The notes: generated by a model from the letters alone, not told the origin. Counted from the stretch's first letter, positions 36,847 through 47,870 are shown. The stretch is DNA of 64,000 nt from Linum tenue (GCA_946122785.1 CAMGYJ010000009.1:6478937-6542936), one strand, 5' to 3'. A program made the numbers and translations.

Positions 36847-39047
36847 AGATGGCGAGGTTCCCACAGAAAATAATATTTTCTATTTTATGGATTCCGAAAG
36901 GAGAAAAGTATAAAACTGGAGAAACCACATAATTCTTAATTTATCTCCTTCATGCAATGTTTTCAATTTTTCAGGAAAATATGAGTGGCTAGCTATTGTA
37001 TATCATTTCTATATAGGCTAAGAACAATTACGTAATTGAAAGAAACATCAGCCCAGCTGCAGGCAGTAGCAATGGTGGGTGGCTGGTTTCTGATACAACC
37101 ATTTTTAACACTTTCCTCTCAATAATGTCAACCAACCTGGGCTGGCTGTGAATTGTGATGATGACATTTTCAATATTGCTCATACCCATAATCAAACAAC
37201 CAGACAAATCTCAATACCCGGTTAAGTTTCTTAACTTACATCGAGGTTATCAAGCTGAAATTAGCTGGAAAAGTATATATGGATTTACTTAGCGAATAAG
37301 GGGTTCGGCCCATTGGAATTTAGAGATCGCATAATCGAATATCTTAAGTAGCTCCAAATGAGGGGGGAAAATCTATATATCACTCTTATAACAAAAGAAT
37401 ACGACTTTATTGAACTACAAAAGATGGTATAGTGCCTATTAAGGATATGATAGTCAATGTGATATGTTTTGAAAAATCATGATATTTAAATTTGTTATAG
37501 ATGGCTAATTATGCATTGAGTCTCCACTTTTCAAATGTGATCATAAGGGGTGAACTGTACCTTTTAATTTTAGTAAAGTGAACTGTACATTTGATTAAAT
37601 GCAAAAAATACATATTTATAAATGATTATATGAAATTTATCATGTTACGTTCGAAACAAAGTATTGGGTAAGCTCAACCTATGATATTGGGTAAACTCTC
37701 CCCATTCTTGGCCTATTTTACTTAAAATACTTACAATATTTGTTCATATTTTTCATATTTTGACTTTTCTCAACTAGTTAGACTCAACATTTTCAACTAG
37801 TTAGATTTAATTACCCGTTCTGTTATTACTATTTTTCGTTCATAAAGTATTTTTTCCATCGTTTTATCGTAAAAAGTAAAATTTGGCGTATATTTTTTTT
37901 CATATAATATGTAATTCAAAATGAATTTCTCAAAACTTATGAAATTCATTTATACCAAACAGTATGTAAGAGTGAGCTAACCCGCCCCGTACCCCATGGG
38001 TATTACATCGCCCCGCCCCATTGCCATCACTAATGAAAGAGGTAGGATTTCTAAATTGGTCAGGTGAATCAAAATAGTAACCGTAAACCTGAAATCCTTA
38101 TAGATCGCATTTTCTTTAGTAAACACCTAATTGTTAACCACAACGAGAATAGAACACTTAAATAGTTTGGTTTTGGGGTTTTGAAATCGAGTGGAACGAA
38201 ACTAATTATTTGATTTTGCTAACACCACGAATTTCAATTATTTGATGAATTCACAGTTTCGTTATTCAGGCTAAAACTCTATGGTTATATCGATTTATAG
38301 CCATTAAAAGAAGTTAATAAGATTACTTAATATTAGCCCAGAAAGCCACAACCAACATAGCAGCCCTAGGTGTGCCTATGTTCTGGAATCACGTTGACTT
38401 TCCCGGTTAATTAAGTTTTTTATTATTACGTAAACTTTTGTACTTTTGCACTTTAAGTTTGCTAATTTGATAAAAAGCACACCAACTAACCCTTGGCATT
38501 CTTCTCCAAAGCCTTTATTTTTAAGTGCATTGAGCATTAACAAAACTCTGCCGACTATGACAACCTAAGTAGATGTTAAACATAATCCGCCATTAATCCT
38601 TCCTGAAACTGAAAGCAGCTCTTCATATATTAATTTTCCCCCGGAAGAACATCGTTGGGTATATCATAATAAGCGATGTATTTATTGTTATTATTTCATT
38701 TTGTTCATGCTGGCTAGCTAAGCTAGAGTCACTAGCCCACCAGAACTAAATAATGATGCATATATTTTCTAAAATCAGGGGGAAACATTGAGAGGTCCAC
38801 CTGAATGTGGCCCATCACTTATATTCACCAATAATCCAGTTTATGAAGTCCCATCCAGCTGGTTCGAGTTCAGCTTCATCTGCTGAATAAAACAAAAAAA
38901 CGTCCACACAAGCCACATCATCTTCTTCTGCCTGCCCTTATTATGTAGGTCATGATCACCACCGGCCATTACCGTCCATAGAAGAAAAAGGGCAGCTAGC
39001 TAGCTAGCTCTCTTGATCACCATCCAAACTATGGGGGAGATTAAATG
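36847..39047. other. Intergenic, no gene seen
   Basis: AT-rich. A single hAT-like end (CCCATTGCCATCACTA) lies at about 38017-38032 without a visible partner. Confidence 0.45.
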
Positions 39048-39052
39048 CAAGC

Positions 39053-39412
39053 TGTTTGTACCAAGCTGCTCCGGTATGAACAATGATATTTGTTGGTGTG
39101 GGGTTGACTCACGATCCGTTCGTCTGATCTCGTCGGGAGGGAATGAACCTGTGAAAGAGTCGGGGTTGCCCCCCGGATTAAGCTCCGACGGTCAAGTTAG
39201 CGTCGGTTTGTGGAGAGAGTTGAGAGAATAGATAGAGAGATAAAGTGTAGAGAGATAGTAGAAAGTGGAAAGTGAGGAGAGAGAAGAAGTCCCCCTCTTT
39301 GGAGGGCTTCAAGCCCTTATATACCTGTAGCGGGTATCGAGCGTTGGGCATCGCCGATTATGCGCCCTACTGCTTAGTCTGTGCGCTCAGTCCCTTAGTC
39401 ACACCCCCAACA
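39053..39412 (-). repeat. 3' LTR of the LARD-like element
   Basis: 360 bp; identical by eye to 42849-43208. Minus-strand TATATAAG at 39316-39323. The polypurine tract (minus GGGGGGCA) follows at 39415-39422. Confidence 0.93.
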
Positions 39413-39703
39413 ATTGCCCCCCAAGCTGGTGGTGAGTTTTAACTCATCGCTAGCTTATATTTTATTTTTTAAATCTTTGTCGGTAATTTTGGGTGGGGCC
39501 TATGTACCCCAGTTGCCCCCCAGCTGGTGGCGCGTTTGAGTGACGCGGTGCCAGCTTCTTGCGTCTTGCCCCCCATTAGCGTCATTAACGCTTAGGAGGT
39601 AAAATATTTCAAATTTAATAATGATAGAGTACTTATCTTTATATTGGTACCGTGGCGTCAGGAATAGTTGAAAATCAGACGCTGCGCCATTGAATCACTG
39701 AGC

Positions 39704-39786
39704 GCGTATGTAGCCTGTTGGTGATGTTGCTTGCCTAGCGGAGGAAGGACGCGAGTTCAATTCCTGTCGGCGGCAATAATATTTTT
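39704..39786 (+). other. tRNA-like module 1 in the LARD-like element
   Basis: A-box-like TAGCCTGTTGGT at 39711-39722 and B-box-like AGTTCAATTCC at 39754-39764, followed by T5 at 39782-39786. The expected anticodon-arm position has four of five possible pairs (with wobble) around a seven-base loop with T33 and GCC. The acceptor stem does not pair well, so this is not a normal tRNA. Confidence 0.55.
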
Positions 39787-40033
39787 GACTCAGACTAGAA
39801 CAAGGATGGACGGGGCGGACTGGTGACGCGGGCCGGACGCGAGTTGGGCTTGCGCGCGTCGCGGGCTGCGGGAAGATGCTGCGCGGGTTGGTGTCGGGAC
39901 CGCGTGTTGAGGGTGGAATCAGATGACGCGATATGTACTGGAGCGGACTCTGAACGCGGGCCGCGAGTGATAATTGGCCCACTTGATCGTCTCTTGGTAA
40001 AATATAGGCACGACGCATCTTGTAGGACAAGTT

Positions 40034-40110
40034 GTTGTTGTGGCTTACTGGTGTGCACGCTAGGCTGTCCAAATTAGTGTGCAGGTTCGAACTCCCACTG
40101 AGGAATTTTT
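40034..40110 (+). other. tRNA-like module 2 in the LARD-like element
   Basis: A-box-like TGGCTTACTGGT at 40041-40052 and B-box-like GGTTCGAACTC at 40084-40094, followed by T5 at 40106-40110. The arms do not fold convincingly; only the promoter-like boxes and their spacing are kept. Confidence 0.5.
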
Positions 40111-40222
40111 ATCGACTTAATGGGCGGTGGCGTGACGTTGGGCCGCGCGGGCTCGTTGGCCGCGTGGCAAATTAACCCCCGCCCTTGATATGTAGTTTTT
40201 TTTTTTTTTTTTTTTTTTTGAA

Positions 40223-40734
40223 TGCTCGTATTGAAGTCTTATTTGTGTGCTTCGTTGAGACTTATTTGTGGCTCCTCGTCGGGGGTGGTACACCCTCAGT
40301 TTGGAGCCCTCCTCGTCGGGGATGGTACACCCTCAGTTTGGAGTCTTCGATGCTCGTATTGAAGTCTTATTTGTGTGCTTCGTTGAGACTTATTTGTGGC
40401 TCCTCGTCGGGGATGGTACACCCTCAGTTTGGAGCCCTCCTCGTCGGGGATGGTACACCCTCAGTTTGGAGTCTTCGATGCTCGTATTGAAGTCTTATTT
40501 GTGTGCTTCGTTGAGACTTATTTGTGGCTCCTCGTCGGGGATGGTACACCCTCAGTTTGGAGCCCTCCTCGTCGGGGATGGTACACCCTCAGTTTGGAGT
40601 CTTCGATGCTCGTATTGAAGTCTTATTTGTGTGCTTCGTTGAAACTTATTTGTGGCTCCTCGTCGGGGATGGTACACCCTCAGTTTGGAGCCCTCCTCGT
40701 CGGGGATGGTACACCCTCGGTTTGGAGTCTTCGA
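40223..40734. repeat. Tandem array, 4 copies of a 128-bp unit
   Basis: Units start at 40223, 40351, 40479 and 40607, exactly 128 bp apart, and are almost identical. Each unit ends with a duplicated sub-repeat of 37 bp (CTCCTCGTCGGGGATGG...). The array follows a T-run at about 40197-40219. Open frames through it are repeat artefacts. Confidence 0.95.
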
Positions 40735-40860
40735 GGTAATGTGAGAGTAAAATATTTCAATATTTGATAGTGATAAAGGGATAGAGTACTTAGCTTTCTA
40801 TTGGCGAAGCGGCGCGAAGAGTTGTCAAAAGGCAGACGCTGCGCCTTTGAAACAGAAGGC

Positions 40861-40946
40861 TTGTATGTAGCCTACTGGTAACCTCGCTTATAAGGCGGAG
40901 TGATGGCGCGGGTTCGAGTCCTCGCGATGACGACAATTTGTTTTTT
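40861..40946 (+). other. tRNA-like module 3 in the LARD-like element
   Basis: A-box-like TAGCCTACTGGT at 40868-40879 and a consensus B box GGTTCGAGTCC at 40911-40921, followed by T6 at 40941-40946. The anticodon-arm position gives CTCGC/GCGGA around loop TTATAAG (T33, triplet ATA). About 125 bp upstream of it resemble the sequence before module 1, so the two are a duplicated unit. Confidence 0.6.
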
Positions 40947-41009
40947 ACGCGAGTTGATGATGGCGCGGGTTCGTTGATATTAGGGTACTGCGCCCAATGA
41001 TCACCAAGC

Positions 41010-41091
41010 GTGCTTGTAGTCTGCTGGTTACGTTGCTTGTCTCGGGGAGGAGTGGCGCGGGTTCGAATACCTGTGGCGACTTTATTTTTTT
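41010..41091 (+). other. tRNA-like module 4 in the LARD-like element
   Basis: A-box-like TAGTCTGCTGGT at 41017-41028 and B-box-like GGTTCGAATAC at 41060-41070, followed by T7 at 41085-41091. The expected anticodon triplet is GTC after T33. Five of seven acceptor positions can pair if wobble is allowed. Confidence 0.55.
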
Positions 41092-41561
41092 ATGAGCTCG
41101 ACGCACGGGCTTCTGGTAGCGATGCGTTGCTTGGCGCGCATTGGGAACGAGTGGCTTCTTCTGGGACGCACAAGTGGGCCGCGAGTGGGAGTTGAGCCGT
41201 GCGGTCATGGGCTTGGGCCGCGGAGTGGTTGCACGCGGCCAAGGTGATGGCGGCCCACTGAGTTGGTGCAGAGCGGGATGGGAGTGAGAGCCGAGACCGT
41301 GGGGCGGACTTCGATTCATGAGTGCGGGCAGCGACTTGGGCTGGCGCGAAGTGGGGACTATTGGGCCAGATGCGAGTCCTTTTGTTGTGAGCTGGGCCGC
41401 GCGTCGGACTGGCGGAGCCCGCGGTAGGAAGAACTGAGCGCGGAACTAGTGGGCAACGGGTTGTGTTGCGGATCGAGTCACGTGACGCGGCACTCATGAT
41501 GTGGCGGGCTTTGCGGTATGGGGCGCGAGTCTTGAGACCCGTACCCTAATTGTGCACGTCT

Positions 41562-41594
<33 letters not shown>

Positions 41595-41646
41595 AAAGCT
41601 GCTATAGCCTTCCGCCGCATCTTTCTCCCCGTCTCTATTCGTTTTC

Positions 41647-42030
41647 TTGGAGAGGTTTGAGCGGTTCCACGTTTCTCCACCTCCGGCCGCTAATAATGAC
41701 AGCTCGCGCGCTCACTCCAACGGCCATCACCTCCACAGCGCCGCGCTGAGCAACAACAGCAATAGCGAGAGCTCTCGCCTCTTGCTGTGTCGATGGACCC
41801 CTCTCGCCGCAGGAGGAGGCGCAGGCGATGATTCTTCCGCCGCGGACGAACCTCCAAAGCGGAGAATCCGTTACACTCCGATTGCAGCGCTGGAGGAGAG
41901 GACGAAGGCAGCGAAGAGCGTTGATGTTGAAGCCAAAGAAGATCAGATTACTGATCAATCCAAGGCTTCCGAGGATGACGAGCCGGAGGATGATGATGAG
42001 ACTATGAAGGAAGAGACACAGTCGTACTAG
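41647..42030 (+). other. Gene-like ORF inside the LARD-like element
   Basis: 127 codons from ATG 41647, antisense to the element. The product has a Ser/Asn/His-rich start, a segment CRWTPLAAGGGAGDDSSAAD followed by EPPKRRIRYTPIAALEERTK, and an acidic end. The composition is that of a host protein rather than a retroelement protein, so it may be a captured gene fragment. I do not recognise the source. It is preceded by a long T-run (41562-41593). Confidence 0.35.
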
Positions 42031-42828
42031 AGTGACTCTGCGGAGAGTCCCGGCGGAAGACTGGTGGTCGCGCTCTTTCTTTCTCAATATTTTCCAGGCT
42101 GTCATCAACTTGTCCAAGTTGCCTCGATAACGCTGCCTGTCTTTTCATTCTGACAGAGAGAGCAAGTGGTTCTGAGAAAGTGGCCCTGTCAACTGTTCCC
42201 TCTCTTTCTACTGCCGGGCAACTTTCTGTAGGGAGAGGAGGTGGGGGTTGACTACGACAGATTTCTTCTTTTCCCATCGGAGACATGGCAGCGGCCACAA
42301 CTCCGGTCAGAAGAGTCGCCGAAATCTGGCTGTAACTTTCTCTTTTTTTTTTTTTAAAGCTCTTTTTGACCTCTTCACCGGATCTTCTTCACCCCTCCTT
42401 CTGTTGCGCTGCCGCTCTTGTAGTGGTGGGAGGAAAGTCAGAAAAGCCCAAGATCTGGAATTTATTTTCTTTTGTTGAGGTTTCCACGTTTCTCCATTTG
42501 CGCGGATCTCGACCTAGTAGTTGCTACGTAAATGGGAAGATGGAAAGTAGGCGGGGTCTTCAGAGCGAAGTCGTTGCTTCTTTTTTTTTTTTTTTTTTTT
42601 TTTTTTTTCTGTTGTTGGCGATGAGCAAAGTGGTCGGAATCCAACTTTTCTTCCTTTATTTTTGGAGAAGCCTCCATGGTTGTCGCCATGTCACTTCCGT
42701 TCGATGCTGGAAGTTAATTTCTTCCCAAAGCGGTACAGATCTGGAACGCCTCTTCCTTTTTCGAGGTGATACTCGGCTTGTATCCGTCTCCCACCCGTCG
42801 GAGATCAAAGAAAAGAACGTGCAAATCC

Positions 42829-42847
42829 GCCCCACGGTGGGCGCCAA
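42829..42847 (-). other. Primer-binding site of the LARD-like element
   Basis: Minus strand TGGCGCCCACCGTGGGGCG: at least 18 of the 19 bases match the Gypsy element's site at 10061-10079, at the same 2-nt distance from the LTR. Confidence 0.8.
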
Positions 42848-42848
42848 T

Positions 42849-43208
42849 TGTTTGTACCAAGCTGCTCCGGTATGAACAATGATATTTGTTGGTGTGGGGT
42901 TGACTCACGATCCGTTCGTCTGATCTCGTCGGGAGGGAATGAACCTGTGAAAGAGTCGGGGTTGCCCCCCGGATTAAGCTCCGACGGTCAAGTTAGCGTC
43001 GGTTTGTGGAGAGAGTTGAGAGAATAGATAGAGAGATAAAGTGTAGAGAGATAGTAGAAAGTGGAAAGTGAGGAGAGAGAAGAAGTCCCCCTCTTTGGAG
43101 GGCTTCAAGCCCTTATATACCTGTAGCGGGTATCGAGCGTTGGGCATCGCCGATTATGCGCCCTACTGCTTAGTCTGTGCGCTCAGTCCCTTAGTCACAC
43201 CCCCAACA
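42849..43208 (-). repeat. 5' LTR of the LARD-like element
   Basis: 360 bp, preceded on its inner side by the primer-binding site. Minus-strand TATATAAG at about 43112-43119 is the expected promoter. Confidence 0.93.
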
Positions 43209-43213
43209 CAAGC

Positions 43214-44475
43214 TGTACCCTAATTATTGCTCTTCATTAGGGACATAATTAGGTGCATGTAGCTGCACGAGTAATTTCCTGTTGTATATGCGTTAGTCGG
43301 CTTTTTTTATGACATTGTTTCGTTCTAATTATTATGCATAATATGTAATTACTCTCAACTTAGGCTTGTTTGATTGATGGATTTTGTGAAAGATTTGGTG
43401 ATAGATTTGAGTTCATGATGGACTTTGTCCAAAATTCATTGTTTGTTTTAAGTATTTAGAGGTACCAAATCTGTGGGACTCATGGATTTTGATGGTCCAA
43501 ATCCATGGGACCACAGACTTGAAATTCCCAACTCTTTAGGTGGGAATTGATCGTGGACTTTGAAGTCCATTTTTTTACCAATCTACCCCTCATATTTTCT
43601 TTCTCTTCTTATATCATTAAGGGCAATAAAGGTAAAGTTCACTTCATACGTACAAATTTAATTAACAAAATCTATAATGAAATCCATGAAATAAACAATG
43701 GTCTTTTCAAATTCATAATGAACCCAAAACCCTCATATATCCATGGTTTATCAAAAACCAAGTTATACCAAACCCTTCATTTTTCAAATCTACGAAGCAA
43801 ACGACCAGACTCATTGCAGGTCGGGTAATTTATCACAGGACGTGGGTCAAGTCAGGTCAACTCATATATAAGTATGTAATTTAAAAGAAAGACGTTAAAA
43901 GTACTCATTTTTGTCATTAATACCCCAAGAAAAAAACTAAAATATGATAAATATATTTAAACTATTCGAAAAATTGGTGTTCTCACATATTCACAACTTC
44001 ATCATAGCTATAACAAGAGGTAATAAAACTAAAATCGTAAATAATTTAATTAAAATTACATGTAACTTAGGCAAAGCCGAGTCGGGAATGGGATGGGTCA
44101 AGGCATGTAAGGTCAAAGAGAGTACCCATGCCCGCCCTAAAACATGTCAAATAGGTCGAGTAAAATGGGTAGCTCAAAATTGTCATCCATACGGTTGAAC
44201 CTATGTTGAAGGAGAGTGAGCTAATAGTTTATCTATGATTATATTCTGCCTTTTTCTAGTTCCTGATGCCGCAAGTAATTTAAGCTATTACTAGAAATTA
44301 ACCGCGCTTTTGCTATTGCCCCCTTGTGATTAGGAAAATCGGAGGATCATTATCCTTCAGTTGATAGAAAGTGAATAATAATAATAATAATAGTATCATA
44401 TATTTTTTCTATATTGTTTTTTTTTTCCATCACCTTTTCACTCACTCTTATCTTCTCATCTTTCTTTTCCCACAC
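43214..44475. other. Intergenic with a MITE-like repeat
   Basis: About 43365-43810 has imperfect inverted ends (GTTTGATT... and ...AAGCAAAC), and its left 100 bp recur at 59305-59411. CCCGA-type patches lie at 43815-43870 and 44085-44195. No gene is seen. Confidence 0.4.
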
Positions 44476-46368
44476 AACTATTGTGAAGCGCATCAAAGAC
44501 ATTGTAGCCTTCAAAGACAAGTGGGTTGTTTCAGAGAAACCCATCACTCCTTTGGTCCGCCTTTCGAATATAACAAACTCCCCAAGAGTCTCCTTCTTTA
44601 TTAGAGGAAGTGGAGGAGAGTGGCATGTCCCAAGACTTCAATACTGTTTTGATCCCATTACAGTTAATCTTATTCGCAAAACTCCTCTTCCTAGATGCCA
44701 GCAAAGAGACACAAGAGTCTGGCACTTTACAAAAAATGGCTCCTATAAAGTTAAAACCGGATACCACCTGGCTTTAGAAATTTCTTTAGTCTCGAGTCGA
44801 AAACCCCTGATGCAAATTATAGATCCCCCTATCTGGAAGAAAACTTGGGATATTCTGGTTCCTCCAAAATTAAAATTCTTCATCTGGCAATGTCTAAGAG
44901 TGATTCTTCCAACTGTGGTAGCGCTTAAGTCTAGAGGGATTAATTGTCGTATCCGGTGCCCGGTTTGCTGGAGAAGTCCAGAAAGTATTGAACACCTGTT
45001 CTTCAGATGCCCCTTAGCCACCAGATTGTGGTCGCTTATGGGCCTAAATGACTTCATTACCTCGGCCCCGACTGTGAATTTCAGTCTCTGGTGGCGACAT
45101 GTTATGCTTTCTGAGGAAGTGGAGGAGAGTGGCATGTCCCAAGACTTCAATACTGTTTTGATCCCATTACAGTTAATCTTATTGGCAAAACCCCTCTTCC
45201 TAGATGCCAGCAAAGAGACACAAGAGTCTGGCACTTTACAAAAAATGGCTCCTATACAGTTAAAATCGGATACCACCTGGCTTTAGAAATTTCTTTAGTC
45301 TCGAGTCGAAAACCCCTGGTGCAAATTATAGATCCCCCTATCTGGAAGAAAACTTGGGATATTCTGGTTCCTCCAAAATTAAAATTCTTCATCTGGCAAT
45401 GTCTAAGAGTGATTCTTCCAACTGTGGTAGCGCTTAAGTCTAGAGGGATTAATTGTCGTATCCGGTGCCCGGTTTGCTGGAGAAGTCCAGAAAGTATTGA
45501 ACACCTGTTCTTCAGATGCCCCTTGGCCACCAGATTATGGTCGCTTATGGGCCTAAATGACTTCATTACCTCGGCCCCGACTGTGAATTTCAGTCTCTGG
45601 TGGCGACATGTTATGCTTTCTGAGCACCCCCAAACCCATGTTCTCCTGTACGTTTGCGTATTGTGGAGAATCTGGAAGTCTCGAAATAAGGTGGTTTTTG
45701 AGTATTTGCAACCTCATGCCCAGTCTTTAGCTCGCCAATGTTTTTTCCAAGTCCGTGAAGTCTCTGCCTCTCTTCCTCCTTTGCCGGCCCCTCCCTGTCA
45801 TCCTCCAAGTTCTCGTCTTCCCTCCTGGGTCCCGCCTCCTGATGATTTTTTGAAGATCAACTTTGATGCTGCGGTTCGTGTTTCTGGTTGTTCGTCTGGT
45901 CTAGTGGTGCGTGGAGCAGACGGGCATGTAGCTTTGGCAGTAGGGTTTCAGCACTTCGGCGTTACTGATCCCTACCTAGCAGAGCTTCTTGCTGCCAGAG
46001 ACGCTATCTCCTTGTTGGTCTCCAAGTCACTCCCTCGTGTCATCATTGAAGGTGACTCAGAAGTGGTGGTTCGTCAGCTTCGTCAGGGTGTTTCTTCTGA
46101 TTCCCTAGGAGGACCGGTGCTTCGGGATTGCTTCTCTCTACTTGCTTCTGTTTCTGTCTCCTTAGAATTTAGGGCAGTGCCTCGGACTGCTAACAGGGTT
46201 GCCCATAGAGTGGCGTAGAAAGCCCTGCTTCTTTCTCCTCTTGAGTTATGTTCTTTCGACTTTGTTGGTTGGCTTCATTGATGTAATGGGTTGGGAGGTG
46301 TTCGGGTAGTTTGTATAGTTCTCTCTTTGACATTTCTTGGAAAAAAAAAACTATTGTGAAGCGCATCA
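44476..46368 (+). mobile_element. 5'-truncated L1-like LINE with 20-bp target duplication
   Basis: Flanked by the direct repeat AACTATTGTGAAGCGCATCA (44476-44495 and 46349-46368), the right copy directly after an A-run (46341-46350). The body codes the end of ORF2: RT tail, the zinc-binding RT-associated domain (WKKTWDILVPPKLKFFIWQC, CPVCWRSPESIEHLFFRCPL) and an RNase H-like domain (INFDAAVRVSG, AELLAARDA, IEGDSEVVVRQL, ANRVAHRVA). The frame is broken by an internal 509-bp tandem duplication. Confidence 0.92.
44604..45621 (+). repeat. 509-bp tandem duplication inside the LINE
   Basis: Two adjacent copies, 44604-45112 and 45113-45621, with about eight differences by eye. The unit covers the zinc-binding domain, which is therefore present twice. 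509 is not a multiple of 3, so the second copy starts out of frame. Confidence 0.93.
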
Positions 46369-46979
46369 TAATAATTCATGAAAAAGCGACTTAAAATTGC
46401 CTTTCATCCAAAGGATGGTAAGAGCACTGAGAAAGGCTCTAGCAATGACATTTCAAGGCTTATGGCTCTTCGATTCCAATCATTGTTCTTATATAAGAGG
46501 TGTGTCGAAAAAGTATATGAAACAACGGGTCTAAACAAAACAAAAAATTTGTCTAAGAAAATGGTTGGGTAAGTGACGTGGGTGCAAAAAATAGTTTGTT
46601 ATGATTGGGATCCAATGTCATGCTCCCTCGAGAAGCACATTAGGAGAAAACATAAAAACCAAATTGATGAGAGATGAATCATCGTTTATAGACTTGCTTG
46701 CTAACTTGTGTGCCAGACCAGATTTCTAGGTTATATGTTGTTTGTGTGATTGAGTTAATAGCTGGGTTGCAAAATTATTAGTTAGAAACATTACAAAAGG
46801 ATTTAAAAAGGTGGTACATTCATTTTATTCATTTTATATGGTAGGGTTCATTGTTGTTCGTAGATTGAGTAAAAGTGGTACATCCTCGTCTTGCTAGCTA
46901 GGGCTTGTTATAGATCTTGATAGGTTGAGAAATTAGTCCATTTATCCACAAAGACTCCATACTTAGTTTTGGAGGACTT
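46369..46979. other. Intergenic, no gene seen
   Basis: AT-rich, no recognisable feature on either strand. Confidence 0.5.
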
Positions 46980-47870
46980 GGTTTATCTTGTTGGCTTATC
47001 ACTTGGCTGACTTGCCACCAAGTCCTACTCATGGACTTGGTAGTTACTACCAAGCCTGTCTCATCGGCTTGGTACCCCTTGCTACCAAACCAGCCCTGCC
47101 GGCTTGGTCTCCATACTTAGTGTCTGAAATCTCATCAAATTACCAGGTCGCCTTGCCGACTTGGTATCATATTAGGGGGCCACCAAGCACATCTTAGGAC
47201 TTAGTCTCCATATGACCCACTAAGGGGCTCTACACCAAGTTCTCATCAAATTGTCCTCCTATCATGTCGACATCCTGGCCGGCCAACCCCCACCCTCAAG
47301 ATTTAATACTTAGTCTCATCAATTTGATCTCTATACTTAGTTTTGGGAGGTTTGGTAACTTGATACCAAGCATGTCTTGTCAGCTTGGTACCCTATTGTT
47401 TGGAAACCAAGCTCGTTTTGCCAACCTGGTACCCAGACTTAGTTTTTGTACGGCTCTCTGCCTGGTTGGTACCCAGCTTGGTACCCTATTGTCTGGCCAC
47501 CAAGCTAGTCTTGTCGACTTGGTATCCATACTTAGTTATATTTCATATCTTGGTACCAAGCATGCCTTGCTGTCCTGGTACCTTCTTGGCTTTATACTTA
47601 GCCGAATTTCATATTTTGCTACCAAGCTTGTCTTGTAGACTTGGTATCCAGTTGTCTGGCTACCAAGCCTATTTTGATTTCAGACTTGGTAAAATTTCAT
47701 GTCTTGGTACCAAGCCTGTCTTGTCGGCTTGGTACCTTGTTGTCTGGTTACTAAGCTTGTCTTGCCAGCTTGGTATTCAGACTTGATCAAATTTCATATG
47801 TTGCTATCAAGCCTGCCTTGCTGATTAGCTACCAAGTCTACCTTGTTTCCAGGCTTAATTTTTTAGAGCA
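46980..47870. repeat. Degenerate repeat field built on TTGGTACCAAG-like palindromes
   Basis: More than a dozen occurrences of CTTGGTACC or TACCAAGC alternate at irregular spacing of roughly 20-70 bp, joined by related phrases (CTTGTCGGCTTGGTACC, TACTTAG). It looks like a decayed tandem array. Open frames rich in LVPSL and CLGTK are its by-product. Confidence 0.7.

Larger units (their letters stand above)
39053..43208 (-). mobile_element. Young non-autonomous LTR retrotransposon (LARD-like)
   Basis: 4,156 bp. Two 360-bp LTRs (TG...CA) show no difference by eye, and the 5-bp target duplication CAAGC is exact (39048-39052 and 43209-43213). The primer-binding site and polypurine tract place it on the minus strand. 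No gag or pol is coded, so it must be moved in trans. Its 19-bp primer-binding site is identical to that of the Gypsy element at 61-10670, and both share the CAACAATTGCCCCCC junction, so a Tat-type partner is likely (inference). The interior holds four tRNA-like modules, a 4 x 128-bp array, four long plus-strand T-runs (about 40197, 41562, 42346 and 42580) and a gene-like ORF. Confidence 0.92.

Noticed and set aside
40185..40767. Overlapping ORFs with repeated GWYTLSLE and LWLLVG
   Set aside because: Artefact of the 4 x 128-bp tandem array.
39704..41091. Calling the four tRNA-like modules true tRNA genes
   Set aside because: Acceptor stems do not pair and module 2 lacks T33, so they are reported as tRNA-like only.
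42366..42875. 169-codon plus-strand ORF at the right end of the LARD-like element
   Set aside because: It runs through a long T-run, the primer-binding site and into the LTR, and has no recognisable domain.
44476..46368. Host gene with RNase H domain
   Set aside because: Exact 20-bp target duplication and poly(A) tail show it is a LINE insertion.
47264..47786. Hydrophobic ORFs of 124-133 codons
   Set aside because: They come from the degenerate TTGGTACCAAG repeat field and show no domain or codon structure.
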